Below are positions 1-7,190 of a DNA stretch of 17,724 nucleotides, piece after piece. Origin of the DNA: Sphingomonas bacterium. GTDB taxonomy: Bacteria; Pseudomonadota; Alphaproteobacteria; Sphingomonadales; Sphingomonadaceae. Numbering within the stretch: position 1 is the first letter of the stretch; every line of letters begins with the position of its first letter. A program made the position numbers and the translations under genes. The notes under the pieces are model-generated. The model worked only from the letters and a program-made list of their open reading frames with translations, made no database searches and was not told the origin of the DNA. The DNA lies in the NCBI GenBank assembly GCA_026785645.1, contig JAJAZM010000032.1:1-17724 (forward strand), written 5' to 3'.

Positions 1-57
1 ATTGCCTAGGCTTCGCGTCTAGACCGGATGTTAACCGGGCGGCCCTAGCGTGACGCG

Positions 58-633
58 ATGGGCAGGGTGATTTCCTTCGAGGAGCGCGCGGTGGCGCGGT
101 TGCGTGATCGGCTGGGCGAAGCCGAGACCGCGCGCGCCGATCTGCTCGCCTTCGCACGCGGCCATTCGGGCGCGGTGGCGTCGATCCATGGCGCGATGCT
201 GAGCGCGCTCGAGGCCGACAGTCTCGACGACTTGCTGACCGTCGTGACCTACGACTGGCCGGCGATATTGGGACTCGATTCGGTAGTGCTTGCGCTGGTC
301 GTCGGCGACCAGGCGTTCCGCGCCGACCGCATCGGGATCGACGTAATCGCGCGGCCGATCGTCAATCGCGCGATGCAATCGATCGGCGCGGTCGAATTGC
401 GCAATGTCGAACGCGGTCATCCATTGTTCGGCGAAGGGGCCGCAGCGATCCGATCCGAAGCCCTGATCCGGATCGAGTCGCCCGCGCCCCTGCCCTATGG
501 CTTGCTCGCGCTCGGCCAGCATGGCGAGCAGACCTTCGAGACTCCGCACGGCGCCGATCTATTGTTGTTTCTCGGGCAGGGACTGAGCGCTATGATCAAG
601 CGATGGGCGATGACCGAGCCAGCCAGCAGCTAG
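58..633 (+). CDS. DUF484 family protein
   Basis: A 191-residue soluble protein of the DUF484 family. These are GAF-like proteins of unknown biochemical role, usually encoded just upstream of xerC in Proteobacteria. The sequence shows an N-terminal charged helix with heptad character (SFEERAVARLRDRLGEAE, about residues 6-23), likely a coiled coil, followed by a GAF-like region from about residue 45. It is shorter at the N-terminus than gamma-proteobacterial members, which I recall is normal in sphingomonads. An in-frame TAG at 46-48 lies just upstream, so 58 is the first ATG available. The gene overlaps the start of xerC by 31 bp, suggesting co-transcription and translational coupling. Family assignment rests on sequence character and context; function is not known. 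Confidence 0.8.
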   Translation: MGRVISFEERAVARLRDRLGEAETARADLLAFARGHSGAVASIHGAMLSALEADSLDDLLTVVTYDWPAILGLDSVVLALVVGDQAFRADRIGIDVIARPIVNRAMQSIGAVELRNVERGHPLFGEGAAAIRSEALIRIESPAPLPYGLLALGQHGEQTFETPHGADLLLFLGQGLSAMIKRWAMTEPASS

Positions 634-1553
634 AGGATCACCCGGCGCGGGCATTGGCCGCGCGCTGGCAATCATTCCTGGCCCACGACCGCCGCCGGTC
701 GCCGCATACGGTGCGCGCCTATGTCGCCACTGCGCATCGCTTCATCGACTTCATCGGCCACTATCGCGGCGAGGAAATCGGGCGGTTCGGGCTGCTCGCC
801 ATCGCCGCAGCGGATTTGCGTGCCTTTCTCGCCGAGCGGCGTGGTGGGGGACGCGATGGTGGAGGTTTGGGGCCGAGCAGCGCAGCGCGCGAAATGTCGG
901 CGGTGCGCGCCTTTTTGACCTTCGCTGCCGAAGATGCCGGCAATGTCGCGCAATTGCCGCGCACCCGCGCACCCAAGCGCCCTCGCACTTTGCCGCGCCC
1001 GGCGAGCCCGGCCGACGCCATGGCGCTGGCCAAGGAGGCTGGGGCGGCGAGCGACGACTGGGTCGGCAAGCGCGACCTGGCGATCTTGCTGTTGCTCTAT
1101 GGGTCGGGACTGCGGGTGGCCGAAGCGATGTCGCTGACCGCCAATGTGCTTCCGATCGGTCGCATGCTGCGGGTGACGGGCAAGCGCGGCAAGACTCGGG
1201 TGGTGCCGGTGGTCGAGGCGGTGCGCGAGGCGATCGGGGCTTATGCCGGGGAGTGCCCGTGGCCGCTGGTCGGCTTGACGCCATTGTTCGTCGGGGTGCG
1301 CGGCGGGCCGCTCAATCCCGACCTGGTGCGGCGCGCGGTGCGAGCCGCGCGGCACCGGCTGAACCTGCCTGACAGCCTGACGCCGCACGCGCTTCGCCAC
1401 AGTTTCGCGACGCATTTGCTGGCGGGAGGAGCGGATTTGCGCTCGCTCCAGGAATTGCTCGGCCATGCCAGCCTGTCATCGACCCAGATTTATACCCAGG
1501 TCGATGCCGCGCAATTACTCGACATTTACCGCAATGCGCACCCCCGGGCCTGA
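603..1553 (+). CDS. xerC: Tyrosine recombinase XerC (chromosome dimer resolution)
   Basis: A 316-residue site-specific tyrosine recombinase. With XerD it resolves chromosome dimers at dif during division. An N-terminal SAM-like core-binding domain (about residues 15-115) precedes the catalytic domain. All catalytic residues are visible: R171 in GSGLRVAEA, K194 in TGKRGKTR, H262 and R265 in HALRHSFATH, H288 in LLGHASLSSTQ, and the nucleophile Y297 in QIYTQV. The insertion GGGRDGGGLG near residue 81 is a linker feature. Position directly behind a DUF484 gene favours XerC over XerD. The start at 603 lies inside the DUF484 gene and has only a weak Shine-Dalgarno. The stop codon directly abuts the stop of the convergent dedA gene. 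Confidence 0.93.
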   Translation: MGDDRASQQLEDHPARALAARWQSFLAHDRRRSPHTVRAYVATAHRFIDFIGHYRGEEIGRFGLLAIAAADLRAFLAERRGGGRDGGGLGPSSAAREMSAVRAFLTFAAEDAGNVAQLPRTRAPKRPRTLPRPASPADAMALAKEAGAASDDWVGKRDLAILLLLYGSGLRVAEAMSLTANVLPIGRMLRVTGKRGKTRVVPVVEAVREAIGAYAGECPWPLVGLTPLFVGVRGGPLNPDLVRRAVRAARHRLNLPDSLTPHALRHSFATHLLAGGADLRSLQELLGHASLSSTQIYTQVDAAQLLDIYRNAHPRA

Positions 1554-2192
1554 TCAGGCCGGTGGATCGCCGGGTTTTACGGTGCCAGTGGCGGGATCGA
1601 TATTGCGGTGCGTCCACAGGCGATGGACGTAGCCGATGGCGAGCACGATGAGGATCGCGTTTGACGCCGGGCCGATGACCTTGTCGATGTCGCGATAGCT
1701 TTCGCCGAGCTTATACCCCGCGCCAGCGAGGATCGCGGTCCACCCTGCGGTGCCAAGCGTCGACGCGATGACGAAGGTCAGGAAGCGCATCTTGAGCAGC
1801 CCGGCGGGAACCGAGACGAGGCTTCTAACGGTCGGCAACAGGCGGCCGAGAAAGACGAAGAAGGTGCCGTTCTTGCGAAACCAATGCTCGGCGCGCTGGA
1901 GCTCGGGCCAGGTGATGGTCAACCAGCGCCCCCAGCGGCGGACGATCGGCTCCAATCGGGCGATTCCGAGCGCTCGGGCAGCAAGATACCAGACGATGTT
2001 GCCGAGCATCGCCCCGGCAGTGCCGCTGGCGACGACCAGGCCGTAACTGAGCTTGCCCTGGCCCGCGGCAACGCCCGCGACCGGCATGATCACTTCGGAC
2101 GGGATCGGCGGGAAGATCGTCTCGAGGAACATCAGGAAGCCGATGCCGAGATAGCCCGATTGCTCGATCAGGCGGATGACCCAGTCGGCCAT
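1554..2192 (-). CDS. DedA family integral membrane protein (SNARE-associated/VTT domain)
   Basis: A 212-residue inner-membrane protein of the DedA family. Members are linked to membrane potential and, in several cases, undecaprenyl-phosphate or lipid flipping; which applies here cannot be told from sequence. The family signatures are present: FLETIFPPIPSEV at about residues 22-34, and the second half-site GRLLPTVRSLVSVPAG at about 116-131, which carries the conserved acidic and arginine residues. Hydrophobic segments lie around residues 13-25, 50-72, 125-160 and 175-192. It is the last gene of the rsmI-yraN-gshB-dedA run, starting 3 bp after the gshB stop, so its ribosome binding site lies within gshB. 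Its TGA stop touches the xerC stop from the other strand. Confidence 0.9.
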   Translation of the reverse strand: MADWVIRLIEQSGYLGIGFLMFLETIFPPIPSEVIMPVAGVAAGQGKLSYGLVVASGTAGAMLGNIVWYLAARALGIARLEPIVRRWGRWLTITWPELQRAEHWFRKNGTFFVFLGRLLPTVRSLVSVPAGLLKMRFLTFVIASTLGTAGWTAILAGAGYKLGESYRDIDKVIGPASNAILIVLAIGYVHRLWTHRNIDPATGTVKPGDPPA

Positions 2193-2195
2193 GTC

Positions 2196-3152
2196 TCAGT
2201 CCGCCCGGCCAGCAAGGCGGGCGTCGATGGCGTCCCAGATCAGCGCCGGCGTGTCGGTGCCGTTGAAGCGGTCGATCGCGACAATCCCGGTGGGCGAGGT
2301 GACGTTGATCTCGGTCAGCATGCCGCCGATCACGTCGATCCCGACGAAGATCAGGCCGCGTGCGCTAAGTTCGGGCCCAAGCGCGGCGCAGATTTCCTGC
2401 TCGCGGGGGCTTAGCGCGGTGGCTTCGGCGGTGCCGCCGGCGGCGAGGTTGGAGCGGATTTCGCCGGCGCCGGGGCGGCGGTTGATCGCGCCGGCGACCT
2501 TGCCATCGACCAGGATGATACGCTTGTCGCCCTGGGCCACGGCGGGCAGGAAGGCTTGCGCGATATAGGGTTCGCGCCACACTGCGCCGAACAGTTCGGC
2601 CAGCGCGGCGAGGTTGCTGCCGTCGCGGCCGATGCGGAACACCGCGGCGCCGGCATTGCCATGGAGCGGCTTGACCACGATCTCGCCATGGGTGGCATGG
2701 AATGCGCGAAGCGCGTCGAGCGAGCGGGTGATCAATGTCGGCGGCATGAAGCGCGCATAATCGAGCACGAACAATTTCTCGGGCGCGTCGCGGACCGAGC
2801 GCGGATCGTTGACCACCAATGTCTCGCCAGCGATCCGTTCGAGCAAATAGGTGGCGGTGATGTAGCCGATGTCGAACGGCGGATCCTGGCGCATCAAAAT
2901 GACGTCAACGTCGGCGGCGAGATCGAGCGTGACCGGATCGCCGGCGGTGAAATGATTGCCTTGCTCGCGGCGCACCTCGACGGGGCGAGCGAAGGCGCGG
3001 ACGTGGCCGTCTTCATAGCTCAGCGCATCGGCGAGATAGTGGAACAGTCGGTGCCCGCGGGCCTGCGCGGTGAGCATCAGCGCGAAACTCGAATCGCCAG
3101 CGATGGCGATCGATTCCATAGGATCCATTTGGACGGCGACGGTCAGGCTCAT
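2196..3152 (-). CDS. gshB: Glutathione synthase
   Basis: A 318-residue ATP-grasp enzyme that joins gamma-glutamylcysteine and glycine to make glutathione in the cytosol (E. coli GshB is 315-316 residues). Characteristic segments are present in order: MRQDPPFD (about 87-94), NDPRSVRDAPEKL (115-127), the ATP-grasp phosphate-binding stretch VVKPLHGNAGAA (159-170), IRSNLAAGG (232-240), and the metal/substrate region GIDVIGG with EINVTSPTG (271-289). The ATG at 3152 gives the usual MSLTVAVQMDPME beginning. It lies 34 bp downstream of yraN and 3 bp upstream of dedA in one directional run. No residue of the core motifs looks missing. Confidence 0.96.
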   Translation of the reverse strand: MSLTVAVQMDPMESIAIAGDSSFALMLTAQARGHRLFHYLADALSYEDGHVRAFARPVEVRREQGNHFTAGDPVTLDLAADVDVILMRQDPPFDIGYITATYLLERIAGETLVVNDPRSVRDAPEKLFVLDYARFMPPTLITRSLDALRAFHATHGEIVVKPLHGNAGAAVFRIGRDGSNLAALAELFGAVWREPYIAQAFLPAVAQGDKRIILVDGKVAGAINRRPGAGEIRSNLAAGGTAEATALSPREQEICAALGPELSARGLIFVGIDVIGGMLTEINVTSPTGIVAIDRFNGTDTPALIWDAIDARLAGRAD

Positions 3153-3186
3153 GGCTAAGGGCGCCTAATGATGGCGGCGGGCTTTG

Positions 3187-3537
3187 TCACCCTAGCCAGA
3201 CATTGGCGAGGTGGAGCGGCCAATGGCCGGGGACGATGAAGATGGCGTCGATTCGGATGTCGTCGCCGGGTCGAGCGTAACGCGGGGCGAGCTGCTCGGC
3301 AGCGAAGGCGACGCGGCGCAATCGATATTGGTCGAGCGAGATCGCCGCCGAATCGCGGGTGGCGCGCTGCTTGACCTCGACGAAGGCGACCATCCGCCCA
3401 CGCCGGGCGACGAGGTCGACTTCGCCGCCGCGCATTCTCATCCGCCGGGCGAGGATTCGCCAGCCATGGAGCCGGAGCCACCAGGCGGCAATGGTCTCGG
3501 CGCGGCGGCCGCGCTGCTCGGCGCGATGGCGGTTCAA
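3187..3537 (-). CDS. YraN family (UPF0102) putative endonuclease-fold protein
   Basis: A 116-residue protein of the UPF0102/YraN family. The family has a restriction-endonuclease-like fold and no settled function. The fold's active-site pattern is visible as GEVDLVAR (residues 38-45, with E39 and D41) followed by FVEVKQR (52-58, E54 and K56). The first codon is TTG (complement of 3535-3537), which overlaps the rsmI stop in the 4-base string TTGA. The next in-frame ATG, in RMRMRGG, would remove the conserved N-terminal helix AEQRGRRAE, so TTG is preferred. The order rsmI-yraN-gshB is commonly seen in Alphaproteobacteria. The family call is firm; nuclease activity is inference. Confidence 0.88.
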   Translation of the reverse strand: MNRHRAEQRGRRAETIAAWWLRLHGWRILARRMRMRGGEVDLVARRGRMVAFVEVKQRATRDSAAISLDQYRLRRVAFAAEQLAPRYARPGDDIRIDAIFIVPGHWPLHLANVWLG

Positions 3538-4373
3538 GAAGCGGGTCCGAGCGCCAGGGCGCGGGCGTAGGCACGCTTGCGCGGGATATTAAGCCGCTCG
3601 GCCACGTCCTTGGCGGCGCGTGACGGGGTGAGCGTGGCGAGCGCGATGCGCAGCGCCTCGTCGAGCGCTTCGTCGCTTGCGGCTTGCTGCTCGGCGGGCG
3701 GGCCGACGACGATCACGATTTCGCCGCGCGGCGGAGCGTCGGCGTAGCGGGCGGCGAGATCGGCGAGCGGGCCGGTGACGGTCTCCTCGTGCAATTTGCT
3801 GATCTCGCGGATCACCGCAGCATCGCGTTGGCCGAGCCCGGCGGCGAGCGCGGCGAGGCTCTCACCAAGTCGCGGGCCGCTTTCGTAGAACACCAAGGTG
3901 GCGCGGATCGCGGCAAGCTCGGCGATCACATTGCCGCGGGCCTTGGCTTTGGGTGAGAGGAAACCGGCGAACAGGAAGCGATCGGTCGGGAGGCCGGCCA
4001 GCGTCAGCGCGGCGATTGCAGCGCAGGCGCCGGGGATGGTGTGGATGGCATGACCAGCGGCGCGCGCGGCGCGGACGAGCTTGTAGCCGGGATCGGAGAT
4101 AAGCGGGGTGCCGGCGTCGCTGACCAGCGCCACCGCCTCGGTCCCCAGCCGGGCGAGGATGCGCATCCGTTCGGTCTCGCTGCTATGGTCGTGATAGACC
4201 GCCATTGGCGCGGTGGCCTGGACGTGGGCGAGCAATTTGGCGGTAACTCGTTTGTCCTCGGCGAGGATCAGGCTTGCACCGCGCAAGGTGTCGGCGGCGC
4301 GCGCCGTCAGGTCGGAAAGATTGCCGATCGGGGTGGCGACGATATACAGGCCGGGGGTGAGTGGGGCGGACAT
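3534..4373 (-). CDS. rsmI: 16S rRNA (cytidine1402-2'-O)-methyltransferase
   Basis: A 279-residue SAM-dependent methyltransferase that 2'-O-methylates C1402 of 16S rRNA in the decoding centre. Tetrapyrrole-methylase-type signatures are clear: GLYIVATPIGNLSDLT near residues 8-23, ALVSDAGTPLISDPG around residue 80-95, and LVFYESGPRLGESL at about 160. A C-terminal helical tail (SRAAKDVAERLNIPRKRAY) matches the family. Length is close to E. coli RsmI (286). It heads the run rsmI-yraN-gshB-dedA and is divergent from the LpoA-like lipoprotein gene with only 11 bp between start codons. Adjacency of rsmI to an LpoA-like gene resembles the E. coli yraL-yraM arrangement. Confidence 0.96.
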   Translation of the reverse strand: MSAPLTPGLYIVATPIGNLSDLTARAADTLRGASLILAEDKRVTAKLLAHVQATAPMAVYHDHSSETERMRILARLGTEAVALVSDAGTPLISDPGYKLVRAARAAGHAIHTIPGACAAIAALTLAGLPTDRFLFAGFLSPKAKARGNVIAELAAIRATLVFYESGPRLGESLAALAAGLGQRDAAVIREISKLHEETVTGPLADLAARYADAPPRGEIVIVVGPPAEQQAASDEALDEALRIALATLTPSRAAKDVAERLNIPRKRAYARALALGPAS

Positions 4374-4374
4374 C

Positions 4375-4378
4375 AGGA
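4375..4378 (+). promoter_or_regulatory. Shine-Dalgarno deciding the start of the LpoA-like gene
   Basis: AGGA lies 6 bases before the ATG at 4385. It supports 4385 over the upstream in-frame GTG at 4361, which would overlap the rsmI coding region and put eight extra residues before the lipoprotein signal peptide. Confidence 0.6.
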
Positions 4379-4384
4379 ACGATC

Positions 4385-5530
4385 ATGGCACTTTCCGTTG
4401 AATCCCGGCAAGCTCGACGCGCATCTTTGGCCTTGCTCGCCGCTTGCGCGGTCGCTTTGGCGAGCTGCCAGACCGGTGCGCCGATACGGCCGGTCGGCCC
4501 GGCGCCGGTGGGTCCAGCCGACAATGTCGATGCGCCGCGTCACCGCGTGGCGCTGATCATCCCGCTGAGCGGCGCGGATGGCGGGGTCGGCACCTCGATC
4601 GCCAACGCCGCCAATCTTGCGCTGATGGACAGCGGCGACCGGTCAATCCGGTTGATGACCTATGACAGTTCACTCGGCGCGGGCGCGGCGGCGGAGCGCG
4701 CGATCGCCGAGGGCGCCGAACTGATCCTCGGGCCATTGCTTGCAGACGATGTGCGCGCGGTGAGCCCGGTGGCGCGGCGCGCCAATGTGCCGGTGGTGGC
4801 ATTTTCGAATGACAGCAGTGTCGCAGGCGGCGGCACGTACATCCTCGGCTTCACCCCGCTGCAGGCGATCGAGCGGGTGGTGCGTTACAGCCGCGGCAAG
4901 GGCGCGGCGCGGTTCGGGGCGCTGGTTCCGACCGGGCTGTACGGCCAGCGCGCGGCGCAGGCGATGCTCGCGTCAGTGCGGTCGTCGGGCGGTCAGATGG
5001 CGGTGCTCGAAACCTATAATCGTTCGTTGCCAGCGGCGCGGGCAGCGGCGGCGAGCCTGAGCAACAAGGGCAATCTGGACGCGGTGCTGATCGCCGACAG
5101 CGGCAAGATTGCGGCGGTTGCAGCAGCCGCGATACGGCCCGGGACGCGGCTGCTGGGGACTGAATTATGGGCCAATGACCGCACGCTCGGCGCCACCCCG
5201 CGATTGCGCGGCGCGCTCTATGCGGCGGCCCCCGATGCGCGCTTCACCCAGCTCGTCGGACGTTACAAGGCGCGCTTCGGCAAGACCCCGTACCGGCTCG
5301 GCAGCCTTGGCTATGATGCGATCCTGCTGACCGTGCGCGCCAGCCGGACGTGGCCGATCGGGCGGCCGTTCCCGGCGCGGAGCCTGATCGATCGCGACGG
5401 TTTTGCCGGGGTCGACGGGATTTTCCGCTTCGGCCGCGACGGCATTGCCGAACGCTCGCTCGAGGTGCGGCAGGTGACCGCGACCGGGACTACGCTAGTG
5501 TCCCCGGCGGCGACCAGCTTCGCCAAGTAA
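4385..5530 (+). CDS. Penicillin-binding protein activator-like lipoprotein (periplasmic-binding fold)
   Basis: A 381-residue predicted outer-membrane lipoprotein. The N-terminus has a basic region (RQARR), a hydrophobic stretch and a lipobox LASC ending at C28. The remainder resembles the type-1 periplasmic binding (leucine-binding) fold: VALIIPLSGADGGVGTSIANAANLAL opens it (about residues 55-80), then ELILGPLLADDVRAVSPVA and VPVVAFSNDSSVAG. In Alphaproteobacteria this family is annotated as penicillin-binding protein activator because it matches the C-terminal domain of E. coli LpoA, which activates PBP1A. The N-terminal TPR-like domain of E. coli LpoA is absent, so that activity is not assured. 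It is divergent from rsmI and followed by a small secreted protein on the same strand. Confidence 0.82.
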   Translation: MALSVESRQARRASLALLAACAVALASCQTGAPIRPVGPAPVGPADNVDAPRHRVALIIPLSGADGGVGTSIANAANLALMDSGDRSIRLMTYDSSLGAGAAAERAIAEGAELILGPLLADDVRAVSPVARRANVPVVAFSNDSSVAGGGTYILGFTPLQAIERVVRYSRGKGAARFGALVPTGLYGQRAAQAMLASVRSSGGQMAVLETYNRSLPAARAAAASLSNKGNLDAVLIADSGKIAAVAAAAIRPGTRLLGTELWANDRTLGATPRLRGALYAAAPDARFTQLVGRYKARFGKTPYRLGSLGYDAILLTVRASRTWPIGRPFPARSLIDRDGFAGVDGIFRFGRDGIAERSLEVRQVTATGTTLVSPAATSFAK

Positions 5531-5580
5531 GCCGCTTGTAACATTGCTGTTATGAGATCATCCTTCCGGCCGAATGAATC

Positions 5581-5588
5581 GGAGGAGG
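5581..5588 (+). promoter_or_regulatory. Strong Shine-Dalgarno fixing the start of the small secreted protein
   Basis: GGAGGAGG sits 5 bases before the ATG at 5594. It favours 5594 over the in-frame ATG at 5552, which has no ribosome binding site and would place fourteen hydrophilic residues ahead of the signal-like segment. Confidence 0.65.
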
Positions 5589-5593
5589 AATCG

Positions 5594-5974
5594 ATGATTT
5601 CAATCGTGGTGGCAGGCGCAATAGGGCTGGTCGCGCTCCAGTCGGGAATCGATATCCCGCGCAAGAATTTCGGGGGATGTCTGAGCAGCGCACTGGATTC
5701 GGCAATGGCCCAGAAAATCACCGTCGCCGATTATGGCGCATTCGTTCTCAAGAGCTGCGATTCACAAGCCAACAGCCTGAAGAGCGGGCTGGTCGGGTTC
5801 GATGTCAAGAATGGCATTGCACGGACCAGGGCGTCGGCCGACGCGCAGGCGCAGATCGATGAATATCTGGTGATGGCCGCCGAGCGCTATGAGTCGCGGG
5901 TGGGCAAGCCCACGGTCGCGGCGGTTGCGCCAGCAGTGACAGCGGTTACCCCGGCATCGGCGCCCAAGCGCTAG
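5594..5974 (+). CDS. Small secreted protein of unknown function
   Basis: A 126-residue protein I do not recognise. It begins with a short hydrophobic segment (MISIVVAGAIGLVALQS) that looks like a signal peptide, followed by a helical, hydrophilic body. Two cysteines, in GGCLSSAL and KSCDSQ, are spaced about 31 residues apart and could form a disulfide in the periplasm. The C-terminus is a low-complexity Ala/Val/Pro stretch (VAAVAPAVTAVTPASAPKR). It lies 63 bp downstream of the LpoA-like gene, which could be the same transcript. Codon use resembles its neighbours. Its stop is only 4 bp from the convergent hemW stop. Confidence 0.72.
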   Translation: MISIVVAGAIGLVALQSGIDIPRKNFGGCLSSALDSAMAQKITVADYGAFVLKSCDSQANSLKSGLVGFDVKNGIARTRASADAQAQIDEYLVMAAERYESRVGKPTVAAVAPAVTAVTPASAPKR

Positions 5975-5978
5975 GCAA

Positions 5979-7190
5979 TCAGGCGGCGATCTCGGCGAGG
6001 ATCGAGTCGAGCAGCAGCCGACCGCGCTCGGTGGTCGCGAGGCGCGGGCCGTCGCGAGCAAGCAGGCCGTGGCCGACGAGGCGATCGACCGCGGTCTGAT
6101 CGACAATCGGTCTTTCGAAGCGTGATTCGAGCGCGGCTAGATCGATCCCCTCGGCGAGGCGGAGACCCATCACTAGTGCCTCGCTGGTGCCTTCTTGCTG
6201 GGTCAGTGCTTCCTCCTCGACCAGGCCGTGGCAATTGCGCGCGACGGCATTGAGGAAATTCTCGGGCTTCTTGTGGCGGACGGTGCGCATGCCGAGGCGG
6301 CGGCCGTGGGCACCAGGGCCGATCCCCGCATAATCGCCATAGCGCCAGTAGGTCAGGTTATGGCGGCTTTCCGCGCCGGGACGGGCGTGGTTCGAGATTT
6401 CATAGGCCGGGATGCCGGCGGTGGCGGTGCGCTCCTGGGTGAGTTCGAACAAGGTTGCGCTGGTCTCGGAGTCGAGCGGCTCGAACTCCTGTTTGGCAAC
6501 CATCGACGCGAAGCGCGTCCCGGGCTCGATGGTCAGCTGGTAGAGCGAGAGATGCTCGGTGCCGAGGGCGATCGCGCGGTCTAGGTCGCGCGACCAGCTT
6601 GCCCCATCGTCGCCGGGGAGCGCGTAGATCATGTCGAAGCTGACCCGGTCGACCGCGGACTGCGCCGCCGCAAGCGCGCGCTGCCCCTCGTCGGCGCTGT
6701 GGGCGCGGCCCAGGAAGGCCAGCGCGGTATCATCGAAGCTTTGCAGGCCGAGGCTGATTCGGTTGACCCCGGCACGTGCGAGATCGGCGAAGTTGGCGGC
6801 CTCGGCACTGTTGGGATTGGCCTCGAGGGTGATTTCGAGGTCGGCGCTGGCGGGCCAGTGGTGCTGCGCGGCGACGATTACTGCTTCGACCGTAGCGGGG
6901 GGCATCAGCGACGGGGTGCCGCCGCCGAAGAAGATCGAGGTCAGGCGGCGGTTGGGGAGGAGCGCGGCTTCATGCGCGAGATCGGCGAGCAAAGCGTCGT
7001 GCCAGGCGGCCTGGTCAACGTCATCGCGGACGTGGCTGTTGAAGTCGCAATAGGGGCATTTGGATACGCAGAATGGCCAGTGAACGTAGAGGGCGAGGGA
7101 CTGTGCTCCCTCACCTTCCGTTTGTGTCGGGCGAAGTCGAGACACGCTTACACCACGTCCCTCGACTACGCTCGGGACAAACGGAAACAT
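5979..7190 (-). CDS. hemW: Radical SAM heme chaperone HemW with an N-terminal repeat-derived extension
   Basis: A 403-residue radical-SAM protein. The 4Fe-4S/SAM site CVSKCPYC (C41, C45, C48; CxxxCxxC) follows VHWPF, the glycine-rich FFGGGTPSL is at about 87-95, and the HemW heme-binding signature HNLTYW is at 277-282. That signature separates it from the coproporphyrinogen dehydrogenase HemN. HemW is thought to deliver heme to respiratory enzymes. The ATG at 7190 overlaps the rdgB stop by one base (TAATG) with AGGAG at 7199-7195 upstream. Usual HemW proteins begin almost directly with SLALYVHWPFC; here about 29 extra residues (FPFVPSVVEGRG... to ...TEGEGAQ) are encoded by the palindromic repeat at 7116-7186. 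The only alternative start in the extension is a GTG at residue 16 without a good ribosome binding site. Confidence 0.94.
   Translation of the reverse strand: MFPFVPSVVEGRGVSVSRLRPTQTEGEGAQSLALYVHWPFCVSKCPYCDFNSHVRDDVDQAAWHDALLADLAHEAALLPNRRLTSIFFGGGTPSLMPPATVEAVIVAAQHHWPASADLEITLEANPNSAEAANFADLARAGVNRISLGLQSFDDTALAFLGRAHSADEGQRALAAAQSAVDRVSFDMIYALPGDDGASWSRDLDRAIALGTEHLSLYQLTIEPGTRFASMVAKQEFEPLDSETSATLFELTQERTATAGIPAYEISNHARPGAESRHNLTYWRYGDYAGIGPGAHGRRLGMRTVRHKKPENFLNAVARNCHGLVEEEALTQQEGTSEALVMGLRLAEGIDLAALESRFERPIVDQTAVDRLVGHGLLARDGPRLATTERGRLLLDSILAEIAA
7116..7186. repeat. REPIN-like double-hairpin palindromic repeat inside hemW
   Basis: Two 31-base arms (7116-7146 and 7156-7186) form an imperfect inverted repeat, 25 of 31 identical, around the 9-base spacer cttacacca. 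Each arm also folds on itself: GTGTC with GACAC on the left (7124-7128 and 7141-7145), GTCCC with GGGAC on the right (7157-7161 and 7174-7178). Four of the six differences between arms are at paired positions and preserve both small stems, so the fold appears to be under constraint or to derive from two related REP units. Shape and size match REP/REPIN elements. I recall similar sequences (cores like TCGAG...CGAACGG) being dispersed in sphingomonad genomes, but did not check. The element is in frame and is translated as part of HemW. A second small hairpin, GAGGGA with TCCCTC, is at 7095-7112. Confidence 0.85.

Noticed and set aside
672..1466. Minus-strand open frame (264 codons) opposite xerC
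   Set aside because: Shadow of a gene with a complete catalytic residue set on the plus strand.
5979..7190. Annotation as coproporphyrinogen III dehydrogenase HemN
   Set aside because: The HNxxYW heme-binding signature and overall length match HemW, the heme chaperone, and not HemN.
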